A DNA stretch of 64,000 bases, taken from contig NZ_JAMLIG010000003.1 in NCBI RefSeq assembly GCF_023954305.1, positions 357,967 to 421,966 on the forward strand. The letters are read 5' to 3'. Below are positions 1 to 8,667 of the stretch, piece by piece. Each line of letters opens with the position of its first letter. Positions within the stretch are counted from its first letter, which is position 1. This DNA is from Mesorhizobium sp. (GTDB lineage: Bacteria > Pseudomonadota > Alphaproteobacteria > Rhizobiales > Rhizobiaceae). The notes under the pieces are model-generated. The model searched no databases and had not been told where the DNA came from. It saw only the letters and a program-made list of their open reading frames with translations. The translations under genes were made by a program, and so were the position numbers.

Positions 1-24
1 CCAGTAATGCCTGGTGAGCCAAAA

Positions 25-384
25 ATGACTGGATTCTTCACGCGATCCGACAAGACGATGTGGTCGAACATCGCGCGTCACAGTCGATTGCGATCTGAGA
101 GGGTCGCACTGGAAAGACATCATGAGCAGGCGCGGCTGGTTCTGCGCTATCCGGTGCTGGTCTATTATCGCTGGCGAGAGAAGTCCGCCTTCGCACGGCT
201 GATTTCTTCCAAGCCTGCAAACGCTCGAGATGCACGTGAGAAGCTGGTCTACCTGATGGCGCTCATGACCTCCAACGTCGCAGCCCTACATGTCAGCGAA
301 GTCCAATGTGCCGTCCGCACACTGCACCCTTTCAGGTCGGACTTGGCCGAGGCTCTCGGTTGCAGCACGAGCCGGCGCTGGTGA
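25..384 (+). CDS. Hypothetical protein (doubtful)
   Basis: An open frame of 119 codons from an ATG at 25 that has GGTGAG six bases upstream; an in-frame ATG at 7 is also possible. The product is basic, without signal peptide, membrane segment or recognised motif. It converges on the minus-strand secreted-protein operon that ends at 443. The middle (around residues 25-90) has a natural amino-acid balance, but the C-terminus looks arbitrary. No family is recognised, and it could be a spurious frame or the tail of a decayed gene. Confidence 0.3.
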   Translation: MTGFFTRSDKTMWSNIARHSRLRSERVALERHHEQARLVLRYPVLVYYRWREKSAFARLISSKPANARDAREKLVYLMALMTSNVAALHVSEVQCAVRTLHPFRSDLAEALGCSTSRRW

Positions 385-442
385 CCAGGGATCCAACGGA
401 ACAGGCACGTGCGTTGCGGGCAACCGGCATTCGTGCCGGTGA

Positions 443-928
443 CTACCGGCGTAGGTTGAACCAGTGTCGGGTGAGACTGCCGTCATCGTGCCGGATGTCG
501 AAATAGTATGGATCCTCGCGCAAGGGCCTGGGCGTCGTGACAGTCTGCTGGCAATCGTCACGGCGACCGGAACCTGGGGGGCAGGTGTTTCGCACCTGCA
601 CGCAGATGTCGGGCTGCCCGCCGCCGTGGTCCTGGTCGCTATAGCCGATGTTCCACCCCGCCGGGCAATCGTCATACACTTCATAGCCCGGTCTGCCAGT
701 CCCTGCTTCGGGGCAGGTCGGCCAGGAGAAGCCCCAGCCTCGCATCGCCGTAATCAACCGGTACATCGGCGGATGACACGCGGGAACGCCGCGCCACGAC
801 GGATCGGACGACGAGGCGCATAGAAGCACCTCGCAGCCCCATTCGCTGGCCTCGGCGCGATCGGCCAGCGAGAGACATCCGGCACCGGACAGCACAGTCG
901 CAATTGCGATCATTTTCGCAAGATGCAT
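443..928 (-). CDS. Small secreted cysteine-rich protein
   Basis: A 161-residue protein with an N-terminal hydrophobic signal (about residues 4-27, ending near RAEA) and at least eight cysteines in the mature part, so it is probably exported and disulfide-bonded. The ATG at 928 is preceded by AAGGAG at good distance. It is the last gene of a minus-strand operon of secreted SNase-like proteins, 20 bases after the stop of the previous gene. The function is unknown. Its position, divergent from a virB operon, suggests a periplasmic or surface role connected with the secretion system, but that is inference. Confidence 0.6.
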   Translation of the reverse strand: MHLAKMIAIATVLSGAGCLSLADRAEASEWGCEVLLCASSSDPSWRGVPACHPPMYRLITAMRGWGFSWPTCPEAGTGRPGYEVYDDCPAGWNIGYSDQDHGGGQPDICVQVRNTCPPGSGRRDDCQQTVTTPRPLREDPYYFDIRHDDGSLTRHWFNLRR

Positions 929-948
929 GGGAGCTCTCCTTTGATTAT

Positions 949-1647
949 TTAGCGGTCGGTTCGCAGTGGACGCTTTCGTACATCCTCGAATGGTGGCGAA
1001 ATCTCGCGCTCGCGTTCAGCAACCAGGTTGAAATCCGCGATCGGTCGGCGGGACAGCGTCTTGTCGACGGCTTTGGCGCGCCACTCCTCCATGTCGACTA
1101 CATAGGTGGCCCACATTCCATGGCGCGCCGACATCGCATGCCGCTGCCAGGCACGATATTCTGGTGGGGCAGGGGAGGTGGCTTCGACTTGCGCCCAGCC
1201 AACACGCAGCATCTCCAGTGCGAGATCACGGCCGCCGACGGAGCAACGGCCGAGAAGGGCGCCGTCAGAATCGGCTGTCTGGACGATGCAGGTCACCTGA
1301 GCGTTGCCAACCGTGCGCTTCAACCAAGCCTTAGCCAACGGCCCACACGGCACCGGTTTGGGGATTTCGCTCTCGCCATGCCGGCGCGGGTCGTAAGACC
1401 ATTGCGGCAGTTCGCAGGTGTCAAGCGAAGCAAGACGTATCTTGTAGCGCCCTTCGGGAAACCAGAGCGTTCGTCCATCGATGACGGACGTCCGGCCGGA
1501 GGTTTTCACAGGCTCGCTTGCAAAGAGAGGCGGCTCCGCGTCGCCGGTGGATAGGCCCTGGTACAATAGGTCTGCTGCAAGGGCAGGGCAGGGCAGGGCG
1601 GCCATGAGCAGCACGAGCAGCCTCACCCGAGCCATCGTTCTTTTCAC
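949..1647 (-). CDS. Secreted thermonuclease-family (SNase-like) protein
   Basis: A 232-residue protein with a signal peptide (residues about 5-25, ending PALAA). The staphylococcal-nuclease-like core follows: IDGRTLWF supplies the first acidic turn, IRLASLDTCELPQ matches the Arg/Asp/Glu active-site strand of SNase, and AKAWLKRTVGN carries the second conserved Arg. VGWAQVEATSPAPPEYRAWQ resembles the SNase C-terminal helix. The best-preserved catalytic set of the three paralogues here is in this one, so nuclease activity is plausible. The GTG at 1647 overlaps the stop of the upstream gene (GTGA); an ATG at 1635 is the alternative. Confidence 0.7.
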   Translation of the reverse strand: MKRTMARVRLLVLLMAALPCPALAADLLYQGLSTGDAEPPLFASEPVKTSGRTSVIDGRTLWFPEGRYKIRLASLDTCELPQWSYDPRRHGESEIPKPVPCGPLAKAWLKRTVGNAQVTCIVQTADSDGALLGRCSVGGRDLALEMLRVGWAQVEATSPAPPEYRAWQRHAMSARHGMWATYVVDMEEWRAKAVDKTLSRRPIADFNLVAEREREISPPFEDVRKRPLRTDR

Positions 1648-2180
1648 GGCTGGCTCCCTCGGTCGCGCGCGGCCTGACCAAGCAGGACCGCCGGATGCTG
1701 GACATCGTCGAATTGCCAGAGCCCGATCTTTCTCTCCTGCGCGGCCTGCTCCACGACAGCGTAAGGTGCGTGGTGGGGCAGGCCGCGCGCGTCGAGGGAG
1801 GCGAAGGCAAAGCCCGAGGAAATCATCAGAATGGCGAGATCCAGCCGATCGGACCCGATTGTCGCGTAACAGGACACGAAGACCGTTTCGGGCGTTTGCG
1901 CGACCTGCGCGCAGAGGGGCTCTGTATCGGCAATGTAGGCGGCAAGGACGGCAAGCGAATCTTCATCGCAATCGCGTCGGGCGCCGGTCCTATCCGAGTA
2001 GACAGTTCCGCGCAGACAGGCCTGCATGCCGAACAGGCGAAAGTGCTGGCCGCCGTCGCTCCAGCTATCGCCGCTTTCGAGCGTCACGCCCGTCTCGAGC
2101 TGGAAGTAGCCGTCGGGCGGCGCAGCAACGGCCGGCGTCGAACCGAATGCCAGCATGAGCAACAGGGCAGGGGATTTCAT
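1644..2180 (-). CDS. Secreted SNase-like paralogue, degenerate
   Basis: A 178-residue secreted protein (signal MKSPALLLMLAFGSTPAVA) that follows the SNase fold of its neighbours: a strand GQHFRLFGMQAC stands where the catalytic RLxGxDxxE motif should be, and a late helix 'ISSGFAFASLD...APYAVVEQAAQERKIGLWQ' matches the C-terminal SNase region. The acidic catalytic residues are missing, so a structural or binding role is likelier than nuclease activity. The ATG at 2180 overlaps the preceding stop (ATGA), which fixes the start and implies translational coupling. Confidence 0.6.
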   Translation of the reverse strand: MKSPALLLMLAFGSTPAVAAPPDGYFQLETGVTLESGDSWSDGGQHFRLFGMQACLRGTVYSDRTGARRDCDEDSLAVLAAYIADTEPLCAQVAQTPETVFVSCYATIGSDRLDLAILMISSGFAFASLDARGLPHHAPYAVVEQAAQERKIGLWQFDDVQHPAVLLGQAARDRGSQP

Positions 2181-2815
2181 TGCCCCGCGACCCTGGGATC
2201 GGCCCACATGCCGTAACCTTTGCGGCCGATCGCCTCGGCCTCCTCGAGGTCAGTTCGTGCCGGCGTACCATCTGGCCGCTTCGCAATGCGGTGGCTACCC
2301 AGCGAGACCAGTTGCTCCTCGAACATGTCGATTGTGTCGAGGCTGCCTGGATAGTTGTAGTAGCCGTAGCAGGTCGCGTCCTGGGCTTTCGCCCCCGTCT
2401 CGCTGACGAAGGCTCGGCAGTAGATCACCTTTGGCGACTGGAGCAGCGTCTCGAGACCGCGCCGGGCATATTCGTCGCAGGAGCCTGCAAAATCCTCCTG
2501 GCGGTTGACCATGTCTCCCTGGCACGGCTCGATGCCGTACAGATGCACCGTCAGGTTGGTGTCCACACGGAAGTCAGTTGCGGAGACGGCGCGGAATCCT
2601 GAAGCAGAGGCAAAGCCTTTGCGTTCCGACACCGTTCCCTGTCCATCATAATACTCCATGACCAGGACGGTCTTTCCTGGCGCCGCCAGCGACCTGACAT
2701 AAGCCTCATCCACCGGCTCGGCCCCATATGCCGGCAAGCAGGCGCTGACCGCCATCACGCAAGCGGCTGCCCGTCTCATCTGCTGTCGCCTCCAGGTTGT
2801 CATCTTGCTCGACAT
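2177..2815 (-). CDS. Secreted SNase-like paralogue, first gene of operon
   Basis: A 212-residue protein with an export signal (RRAAACVMAVSACLPAYG). A region VHLYGIEPCQ aligns with the SNase active-site strand but lacks its acidic residues, and LVSLGSHRIAKR plus the terminal 'AEAIGRKGYGMW' match the conserved end of the fold seen in the two genes downstream. The ATG at 2815 has a perfect GGAGG seven bases upstream (2823-2827), so the longer in-frame extension to 2929 is rejected. It is divergent from the virB operon (start 2928), so the two units share a 112-bp intergenic region. Confidence 0.62.
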   Translation of the reverse strand: MSSKMTTWRRQQMRRAAACVMAVSACLPAYGAEPVDEAYVRSLAAPGKTVLVMEYYDGQGTVSERKGFASASGFRAVSATDFRVDTNLTVHLYGIEPCQGDMVNRQEDFAGSCDEYARRGLETLLQSPKVIYCRAFVSETGAKAQDATCYGYYNYPGSLDTIDMFEEQLVSLGSHRIAKRPDGTPARTDLEEAEAIGRKGYGMWADPRVAGQ

Positions 2816-2858
2816 TGACGCGCCTCCATCCAGATTGCAAGAAAAAATCACAATCAAA

Positions 2859-2887
2859 TTGACATTGTTTTTGATCTCACCTAACCA
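2859..2887 (+). promoter_or_regulatory. Candidate promoter of the virB operon
   Basis: A consensus TTGACA (2859-2864), a 17-bp spacer and a weak -10 (TAACCA, 2882-2887) lie about 40 bp before the first gene of the secretion operon. The surrounding 2840-2885 is AT-rich compared with its surroundings. The -10 is poor, so this is a candidate only. Confidence 0.3.
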
Positions 2888-2927
2888 TGCCGAACACCCG
2901 TCGTTACAAGGCTTTGGATGCGACACC

Positions 2928-3827
2928 ATGGCGACTCAATCGTCCATTCGACCGATCGGACCGCTGCTCGCGGTGACAATTCTCACGAGCATATGCGCGG
3001 TTCTACCAAGGGAATCACACCCTTCCGAGGCATCGGAAGGAGTGGCCGATGTGGGTGAAAACTGGACAGAACCGGGGCAGGGAAGCGCCACTACATTCTC
3101 GGCAGATGCGGTCGATGAAGCACGCTGGGCGAGGTCGCAGCGCGAGTATGTCGTTGGCGCGACCGGTGAAGTGGTTCCCGCAGCGGCACCGGAGGACGCG
3201 GCAGAAGGAGCGCTTGCGGTAACGTCCGATGACGCATCCGAGCCAAAGCAGGCTACTTATCATTTTGACAGCAATTTTGTGAGCGAAGCTGGTCCCGATG
3301 AAAGTCGCTGTGGCCCGTCCCCGGCCACGCCGGCAGAAATTACGAGCATGGTTGTCGCGGCCGCACGTCGCCACGGCGTCGATGTCCAATTTGCGATCGC
3401 GATCGCCACGGCGGAGAGCCGGCTCGATCAGTTGCGCAATTCTCCCAGGGGCGCACGCGGACCGATGCAGCTGATGCCGGACACAGCCGAGCGCTTCGGC
3501 GTCTCGGACATCTGCGATCCGGAGCAGAACATCGATGGCGGCGTCAGATATCTGCGCGAGTTGACAGACGAGTTCCGCAGTCCCCTGCTGGTCGCGGCCG
3601 CCTACAACGCCGGCGAGGGTCGCGTCCGTGAGCATGGCGGCATACCACCATTCAAAGAGACGGTCGGATATGTCGCGGAGGTCATCAACCTCCAGCTCGG
3701 ATTGAACGGATTTGGGCCAATGGCGAGCGCCAAGCACGAAAGGACCGAAGCGACTGCTTCAAGCGTCAGCGGCGTCATCACATCGAGAGAACGTCGGCAG
3801 TGGGTCGGCGGGGTCATGCATTTCTAG
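2928..3827 (+). CDS. virB1: VirB1-like lytic transglycosylase
   Basis: A 299-residue protein that opens peptidoglycan for assembly of the secretion channel. An N-terminal hydrophobic stretch (about residues 9-26) exports it, a low-complexity acidic linker follows, and residues about 135-260 form a soluble lytic transglycosylase domain: the catalytic Glu lies in AIATAESRLDQL, followed by GPMQLMPDTAERFGV, DPEQNIDGGVRYL and the AAYNAGEGRV motif. The ATG at 2928 is chosen because the signal follows it; an upstream in-frame ATG (2805) would lie in the divergent gene. It is the first gene of the virB cluster, 12 bases before virB2. Confidence 0.85.
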   Translation: MATQSSIRPIGPLLAVTILTSICAVLPRESHPSEASEGVADVGENWTEPGQGSATTFSADAVDEARWARSQREYVVGATGEVVPAAAPEDAAEGALAVTSDDASEPKQATYHFDSNFVSEAGPDESRCGPSPATPAEITSMVVAAARRHGVDVQFAIAIATAESRLDQLRNSPRGARGPMQLMPDTAERFGVSDICDPEQNIDGGVRYLRELTDEFRSPLLVAAAYNAGEGRVREHGGIPPFKETVGYVAEVINLQLGLNGFGPMASAKHERTEATASSVSGVITSRERRQWVGGVMHF

Positions 3828-3839
3828 CCGGAGGCCGAC

Positions 3840-4175
3840 ATGAGCAACATTTCCTACTATCGACCCAAGCGATCCACCTCGCAGGCTTTGGTCTTCGCGA
3901 CGCTTCTGTCCGCGGGCGTCATGCTCTCGGAGCCCGCATTGGCGCAGTCCTCGGGTGCCTTCGCCCCCCTGGAAACAGCGGTGCAGATGATCGTGGATTT
4001 CATAACCGGTCCGTTCGGGCGGCTGCTCGCGATCATCGCGGTAATCGCGCTCGGATTTCTCGCCTTCGCCGGCCGACTCAGCTGGTTCACTGCCGGCGCG
4101 GTCGTCCTCGGCATCGGCCTGGTCTTCGGAGCGCCTGCGATCGTCGACGAGATGATCGCAGCAGTGGGAAACTAG
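3840..4175 (+). CDS. virB2: VirB2-type major pilin (TrbC/VirB2 family)
   Basis: A 111-residue protein with a long cleavable signal peptide (about residues 15-37, ending ALAQS) and two hydrophobic helices (about 50-75 and 80-100), the usual layout of VirB2/TrbC pilins, which polymerise into the conjugative pilus. It lies between virB1 and virB3 as in other P-type systems. Length and topology are normal for the family. Confidence 0.85.
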   Translation: MSNISYYRPKRSTSQALVFATLLSAGVMLSEPALAQSSGAFAPLETAVQMIVDFITGPFGRLLAIIAVIALGFLAFAGRLSWFTAGAVVLGIGLVFGAPAIVDEMIAAVGN

Positions 4176-4179
4176 GCAA

Positions 4180-4479
4180 ATGGCCGAATTCACCGACGAG
4201 AAGCCTGAGCTGACGCCTCTTGTGATTGGCCTGACGAGACCGCCGATGATGTGGGGGATTCCGCTGAACGCCTTCTACATCATCGTCGGCGTGACGCTGA
4301 TCGCCTTCCTCGTGAGCACGAGTTTCTGGTCGGCGGTGATCGCACCTCTCACCTATCTTGCGCTCTTTGCCTTGTGCAGCCGCGACATCCGCATCCTCGA
4401 CCTCGCCCAGGTCGTGGGGCGTCGAACGCCGCGCACGCCAAACCGCCTGTTCTGGCGGACCAACTCCTACGGGCCGTGA
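4180..4479 (+). CDS. virB3: VirB3 inner-membrane protein
   Basis: A 99-residue protein with the typical VirB3 features: a short N-terminus with PLVIGLTRPPMMWG, then a pair of closely spaced transmembrane helices (about 28-65) and a basic C-terminal tail. VirB3 associates with VirB4 at the inner membrane. It starts four bases after the virB2 stop and ends two bases before the virB4 ATG. Confidence 0.88.
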   Translation: MAEFTDEKPELTPLVIGLTRPPMMWGIPLNAFYIIVGVTLIAFLVSTSFWSAVIAPLTYLALFALCSRDIRILDLAQVVGRRTPRTPNRLFWRTNSYGP

Positions 4480-4481
4480 TC

Positions 4482-6896
4482 ATGCTGAACGTCGTCATCG
4501 AAGAATTGGGATTTGGCCGGGAGCAGCGACGTGAGCGGCCGCTGTCCACGCACATCCCGTATCTGCGTCACGTTGCCGACACCGTGATCGGGCTCGAGAG
4601 CGGCGCGATCCTCTCGGTGATCAAACTCGACGGATTGTTCTTCCAGACGGAGGACCAGGCCGAGCTCAACATGCGCGCGGTCGTCCAGAACACCCTGATC
4701 CGGGCACTAGGCTCGAGCCGGTACTCGCTTTGGTCGACGGTAATCCGCAGGCAAGTCAAACCGTCGCTTGCCGGCAGCTTTTCCGATCCGTTCTGCGACC
4801 TCTTGAACAAGCGCTACTTGGCGGCGCTGCGTGAGAAGCGCATGTTCACGAACGAGCTCTACCTGACGGTCGTTCGCTCCAGCATGCGTGGCGCGCTGGG
4901 TGCCGCCGAGACGTTTTCAAGTCTGCTCGATCGATCTTCAGGCGCGGAAGTCGTGCGTCAAAAGCTGCACGAGCGGGTCAACGAGCTCGAAGAGGTCGTC
5001 GGCAACGTCACCCGCGAACTGCAGAAGTATGGAGCGCGGCCGCTCGGAATCGTTCATCGCGACGGCGAACCCTATTCAGAGCCCTGCGCGTTTTTCGACT
5101 CGATCCTCACATGTGGCCTCTCGCGCGACCTGCGACTGCCGCGGATGGGCATCCGCAGCTATGTCGGCACGTCGCGGCTGCACTTCTCCAAGCGGACGTT
5201 GCAGGCGCAGGGCCCAACCGCAGCCGAGAACCGCTTCGGGGCGATGCTGTCGATCAAGGAGTACCCACCCTTTTCAGGACCGGGGATGCTCGATGGCCTC
5301 CTGCAGATGAACCACGAGTTCATCTGCACCCAATCGTTCACGCTCGCCGACAAGCCGATCGCGCAGGAACGAATTTCGCGGCTGCAGCGCCAGATCCGGG
5401 CGTCGGATGAATCGGGCAGCACCGTCGAAACCGATATCGACTTCGCGCTCAACAGCCTGCTTAACCAGGAAGCTGTATTCGGCTATCACCATTTCAGCCT
5501 TCTGTGCCTGTCACGTGACCTTGCCGGTCTCGACAAGGCGGTCGCCGAGCTTGGGTCATGTCTGACCGACATGAACATCAACTGGCTGCGCGAGGACCTC
5601 AACATGGAGGCCTCGTTCTGGGCGCAGCTCCCGGGCAACCATGCCTACATCGCGCGTTCCTGCATGCTATCGAGCGCAAACTTTTCCGGATTCTCGTCAC
5701 TCCACAATTTCGCGACCGGGAAGGCCTTTGATGTCCATTGGGGTCTGCCGATCTCGATCCTCGAGACGACGTCGCAGACACCCTACTGGTTCAACTTCCA
5801 TCAGCGCGACATCGGCCATTTTCTCGTGACCGGCCCGACCGGTTCGGGAAAGACCGTGGCGTTGACCTTCCTGCTGGCGCAGGCATTTCGGATTTCACCG
5901 GAACCGCGCGCGGTGTTCTTCGACAAGGATCGTGGCGCCGAGATTTTCATCCGTGCTGTCGGCGGGGACTATGAAGTCCTGCAGCCCGGCGTCGCCACTG
6001 GCTTCAATCCGCTGCAGATGGAGAACACCGCGTCAAACCGCGAATTGCTGCATCGGCTGCTGAAGGCCATGCTCGATCCAGCGGACGGCAGCGGTTTCTC
6101 TCAGGAAGAAGAGGACACGCTGGAGGGTGCGATCGGGCGCATCTGCCAAGAGCCCGTTGAACAGCGCACGCTTGCCAATCTGTCCGGGCTGCTGATGGGC
6201 AGGGCGCGCTCCGGCGCGAACGACCTTCAGTCACGCCTGCGCCCGTGGTTCGAGGGTGAGAAGGCGTGGCTCTTCAACGCGCCACGGGACGTCCTGTCCT
6301 TCTCCGGCCGGCGGATCTTTGGCTTCGACATGACGCACATCCTGGACAACAGGGAGATGCGCGCTCCCGCGCTGATGTATCTCTACCATCGGCTGGATGA
6401 GCTTCTCACCGGCGAGCCGGTGCTCATCTTCATGGACGAAGGCTGGAAGCTTCTCCAGGACCCGGTCTTTTCCGACTACATCGTCGACAAGATGAAGACG
6501 ATCCGAAAACTCAACGGGATCGTCGGATTTGGGACCCAGTCGGCGGCGGATATCGCCCGGGCGCCACAGTCGCACACGCTGATCGAGCAGTCCGCAACGA
6601 ACCTGCACTTTCCGAATCCGCGCGCCGACGAGGAGAGTTACATCCAGCGCTTCGGCCTGACGGCCAAGGAGTATTTCTTTATTCGCAATACGCCGCCGGA
6701 GCGGCGGAGCTTTCTCATCAAGCACGGCAACGACTCCGTCATCGCCCGCCTCGATCTGTCATCCATGCCGGATCTGGTACGCGTGATGTCCGGCCGCAAG
6801 GAGACGATTGAGCAGTGCGCAACCCTTCGCGCGCGGCTCGGCGACGATCCGGCGAACTGGTTGCCCGAATTCTGCGGCTGGGGGCGTGCGTCATGA
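4482..6896 (+). CDS. virB4: VirB4 secretion ATPase
   Basis: An 804-residue cytoplasmic ATPase that powers pilus assembly and substrate transfer. The N-terminal CagE/VirB4 domain occupies about residues 1-430. The C-terminal motor has Walker A GPTGSGKT (around residue 450), Walker B VLIFMDEGWKLL and the downstream GFGTQSAADI motif. The ATG at 4482 is two bases after the virB3 stop; an open frame extends further upstream but would overlap all of virB3. Its TGA overlaps the next ATG (ATGA). Length and motif order are normal, so it is predicted active. Confidence 0.92.
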   Translation: MLNVVIEELGFGREQRRERPLSTHIPYLRHVADTVIGLESGAILSVIKLDGLFFQTEDQAELNMRAVVQNTLIRALGSSRYSLWSTVIRRQVKPSLAGSFSDPFCDLLNKRYLAALREKRMFTNELYLTVVRSSMRGALGAAETFSSLLDRSSGAEVVRQKLHERVNELEEVVGNVTRELQKYGARPLGIVHRDGEPYSEPCAFFDSILTCGLSRDLRLPRMGIRSYVGTSRLHFSKRTLQAQGPTAAENRFGAMLSIKEYPPFSGPGMLDGLLQMNHEFICTQSFTLADKPIAQERISRLQRQIRASDESGSTVETDIDFALNSLLNQEAVFGYHHFSLLCLSRDLAGLDKAVAELGSCLTDMNINWLREDLNMEASFWAQLPGNHAYIARSCMLSSANFSGFSSLHNFATGKAFDVHWGLPISILETTSQTPYWFNFHQRDIGHFLVTGPTGSGKTVALTFLLAQAFRISPEPRAVFFDKDRGAEIFIRAVGGDYEVLQPGVATGFNPLQMENTASNRELLHRLLKAMLDPADGSGFSQEEEDTLEGAIGRICQEPVEQRTLANLSGLLMGRARSGANDLQSRLRPWFEGEKAWLFNAPRDVLSFSGRRIFGFDMTHILDNREMRAPALMYLYHRLDELLTGEPVLIFMDEGWKLLQDPVFSDYIVDKMKTIRKLNGIVGFGTQSAADIARAPQSHTLIEQSATNLHFPNPRADEESYIQRFGLTAKEYFFIRNTPPERRSFLIKHGNDSVIARLDLSSMPDLVRVMSGRKETIEQCATLRARLGDDPANWLPEFCGWGRAS

Positions 6897-7957
6897 TCAC
6901 GCGTCTGTCCATCGTACTCACCTTGCTTGCCTCATCGGCTCTCGCCGACATTCCGACCATCGACAAGAAGGTCCTGGACGAGCGCAAGGATCGTGATGAA
7001 AAGACCACCGAGATCGAGGAGGTCGACGAGGACCGATACGTCAGCAATCAGAGCGTGACCTGCTCGATGTATCGGCCGGCTAGAAAAGACGATCCGGTGG
7101 CCGCGGCGAATGCCAACCCGGCGATCGCCGGCCTAGTACGTCGGATCGCGCGGGAAGAGGGGATCGACGAGAACCAATTCCTGGCGCTCGTCTATCAGGA
7201 GAGCCGCTTCAACCCGTGTGCCAAATCTCCAGCGGGTGCGATCGGCCTTGCCCAGCTCATGCCGGGGACCGCCGGCGACCTCGGCGTCGACCCCTACAAC
7301 ATCGAACAGAACCTGCGTGGCGGGGCGCGCTACTACAAGCAGCAGCTTCGAAAGTACAACGGCAATGTTTCGCTGGCGCTTGCCGCCTACAATGCCGGCG
7401 CGGGCAACGTGAGCAAATATGGCGGCATCCCGCCCTTCAGGGAAACGCAGGGCTATGTCGCCCAAATAACCCAAAGGTGGCTTCCGGCCTTCGGCGGTTC
7501 CGACAAGTCCGGCATTCCGCTCAACTATGGCGGTGGCGGCGCGTATGCGGGCGCGCGGACCACAACGATGAACGCGATGGGCCTGACCTCGGCGATCGGG
7601 GACGGCTCCGGCGACGTCGTGTCCTGGCTGACGCAACTCGGCGACATGGGGTCCAGCACCATTCAGGACAGCTGGGATCACAATTCGGGTGCACGCAACG
7701 CGAACATCGAGCTCGTGAACCGGCTGATCCTGCTCGGAACGGCCTTTGCCGACCTTGCCAATTCCAGCAATGCGATCACGCTTGGCGACCTGTCCGGCAC
7801 GAACCGCTCGACCCGATACGACGGAAACGAAGGCGATGAGGATCGGCCGGTGGCCGGTTTCTGCGACGACCGCGAGGGCTTCGTCTGGGATGCCGAAGCC
7901 AAGGCTTGCGTCCTGCGCATCGACCGCCAAGCGGAGCTGCTTCTCGAGACACAATGA
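6893..7957 (+). CDS. Second T4SS lytic transglycosylase with VirB5-like leader
   Basis: A 354-residue secreted protein (signal residues about 1-19). The mature N-terminus begins ADIPTIDK and is followed by a charged stretch and a cysteine. An SLT transglycosylase domain lies at about 80-210, with catalytic Glu in ALVYQESRFNP and the motifs AIGLAQLMPGTA, EQNLRGGARYY and AAYNAGAGNVSKYGGIPPF. A ~150-residue C-terminal region of unknown function has two late cysteines. It overlaps virB4 by ATGA and lies directly before virB5, whose mature N-terminus is nearly the same (ADIPVIDK). A second transglycosylase in one T4SS operon is unusual. Confidence 0.82.
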   Translation: MITRLSIVLTLLASSALADIPTIDKKVLDERKDRDEKTTEIEEVDEDRYVSNQSVTCSMYRPARKDDPVAAANANPAIAGLVRRIAREEGIDENQFLALVYQESRFNPCAKSPAGAIGLAQLMPGTAGDLGVDPYNIEQNLRGGARYYKQQLRKYNGNVSLALAAYNAGAGNVSKYGGIPPFRETQGYVAQITQRWLPAFGGSDKSGIPLNYGGGGAYAGARTTTMNAMGLTSAIGDGSGDVVSWLTQLGDMGSSTIQDSWDHNSGARNANIELVNRLILLGTAFADLANSSNAITLGDLSGTNRSTRYDGNEGDEDRPVAGFCDDREGFVWDAEAKACVLRIDRQAELLLETQ

Positions 7958-7968
7958 TGGAGATCGAC

Positions 7969-8667
7969 ATGAAACGTTCATTGGCAATCCTGGCTTTGGT
8001 CGGCGCAGGCATTGTGCCGGCCGCGGCCGATATTCCGGTCATCGACAAGACCAACTACGCGGTTGCGCGCGACACCGCCGAGAAGACTGGCAAGATTCTC
8101 GACACGAACAAGGAAATTCTCACCACCGTCGAGGAGACCCTGAAGGCGGTGACTGGCGACCGCGGCCGCGACGCCGGCCCGCTGAAGGACATCGCGATCG
8201 GCAATGGCTTCAGCGTGTCGTCAGTACCCTCCTTCGACAGCATCCTGAAGAGCGGCGTAGCCGACTTCGGATCTCTCGACCCCAAGGTCGTGCAAGCCGC
8301 CACCCTCTTCATCAACGGCCTGCAACTGGTGCGTTCGTTGTCCGGGAAGGACAACAGTTCGCTTGCCAGCGACAAGTCCTACGAGGAGCTCATGAAGACG
8401 GTCATGGGCGTCTCGGCGTTGATCACCGGTTCTCAAGCTGCGGTGGAAATGCGCCGCTCCGCCCTCGAAAGCGCCGGTGGCGAGATCGGGCAGGCGGAAG
8501 ACATCAAGGGGTCGATCGACCAGAACACGCAGCTGCAGGTTCAGACGGGACTGACGCTCAACGAGATGATCGGCGTCCTGAACGCCGGCGTGCAGTCGTT
8601 GCACGCCGAGAACCAGCGCAAGCTGACCGACATGTCGAACACGAAAAAGGCGCTGCGGTACGAATGA
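7969..8667 (+). CDS. virB5: VirB5/TrbJ-like minor pilus protein
   Basis: A 232-residue secreted protein: signal peptide about residues 1-21 (MKRSLAILALVGAGIVPAAA), mature start ADIPVIDKTN, then largely helical sequence rich in Asp, Lys, Thr and Leu with NEMIGVLNAGVQSLHAENQRK near the end, a pattern typical of VirB5/TrbJ, the pilus-tip protein. The ATG at 7969 has GGAG six bases upstream; ATGs at 7954 and 7957 overlap the previous stop and are less likely. Its TGA overlaps the next ATG (ATGA). Confidence 0.75.
   Translation: MKRSLAILALVGAGIVPAAADIPVIDKTNYAVARDTAEKTGKILDTNKEILTTVEETLKAVTGDRGRDAGPLKDIAIGNGFSVSSVPSFDSILKSGVADFGSLDPKVVQAATLFINGLQLVRSLSGKDNSSLASDKSYEELMKTVMGVSALITGSQAAVEMRRSALESAGGEIGQAEDIKGSIDQNTQLQVQTGLTLNEMIGVLNAGVQSLHAENQRKLTDMSNTKKALRYE

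Noticed and set aside
2805..2927. Longer start for the VirB1-like transglycosylase at 2805
   Set aside because: It would overlap the ribosome-binding site and start of the divergent secreted protein and bury the signal peptide in the middle.
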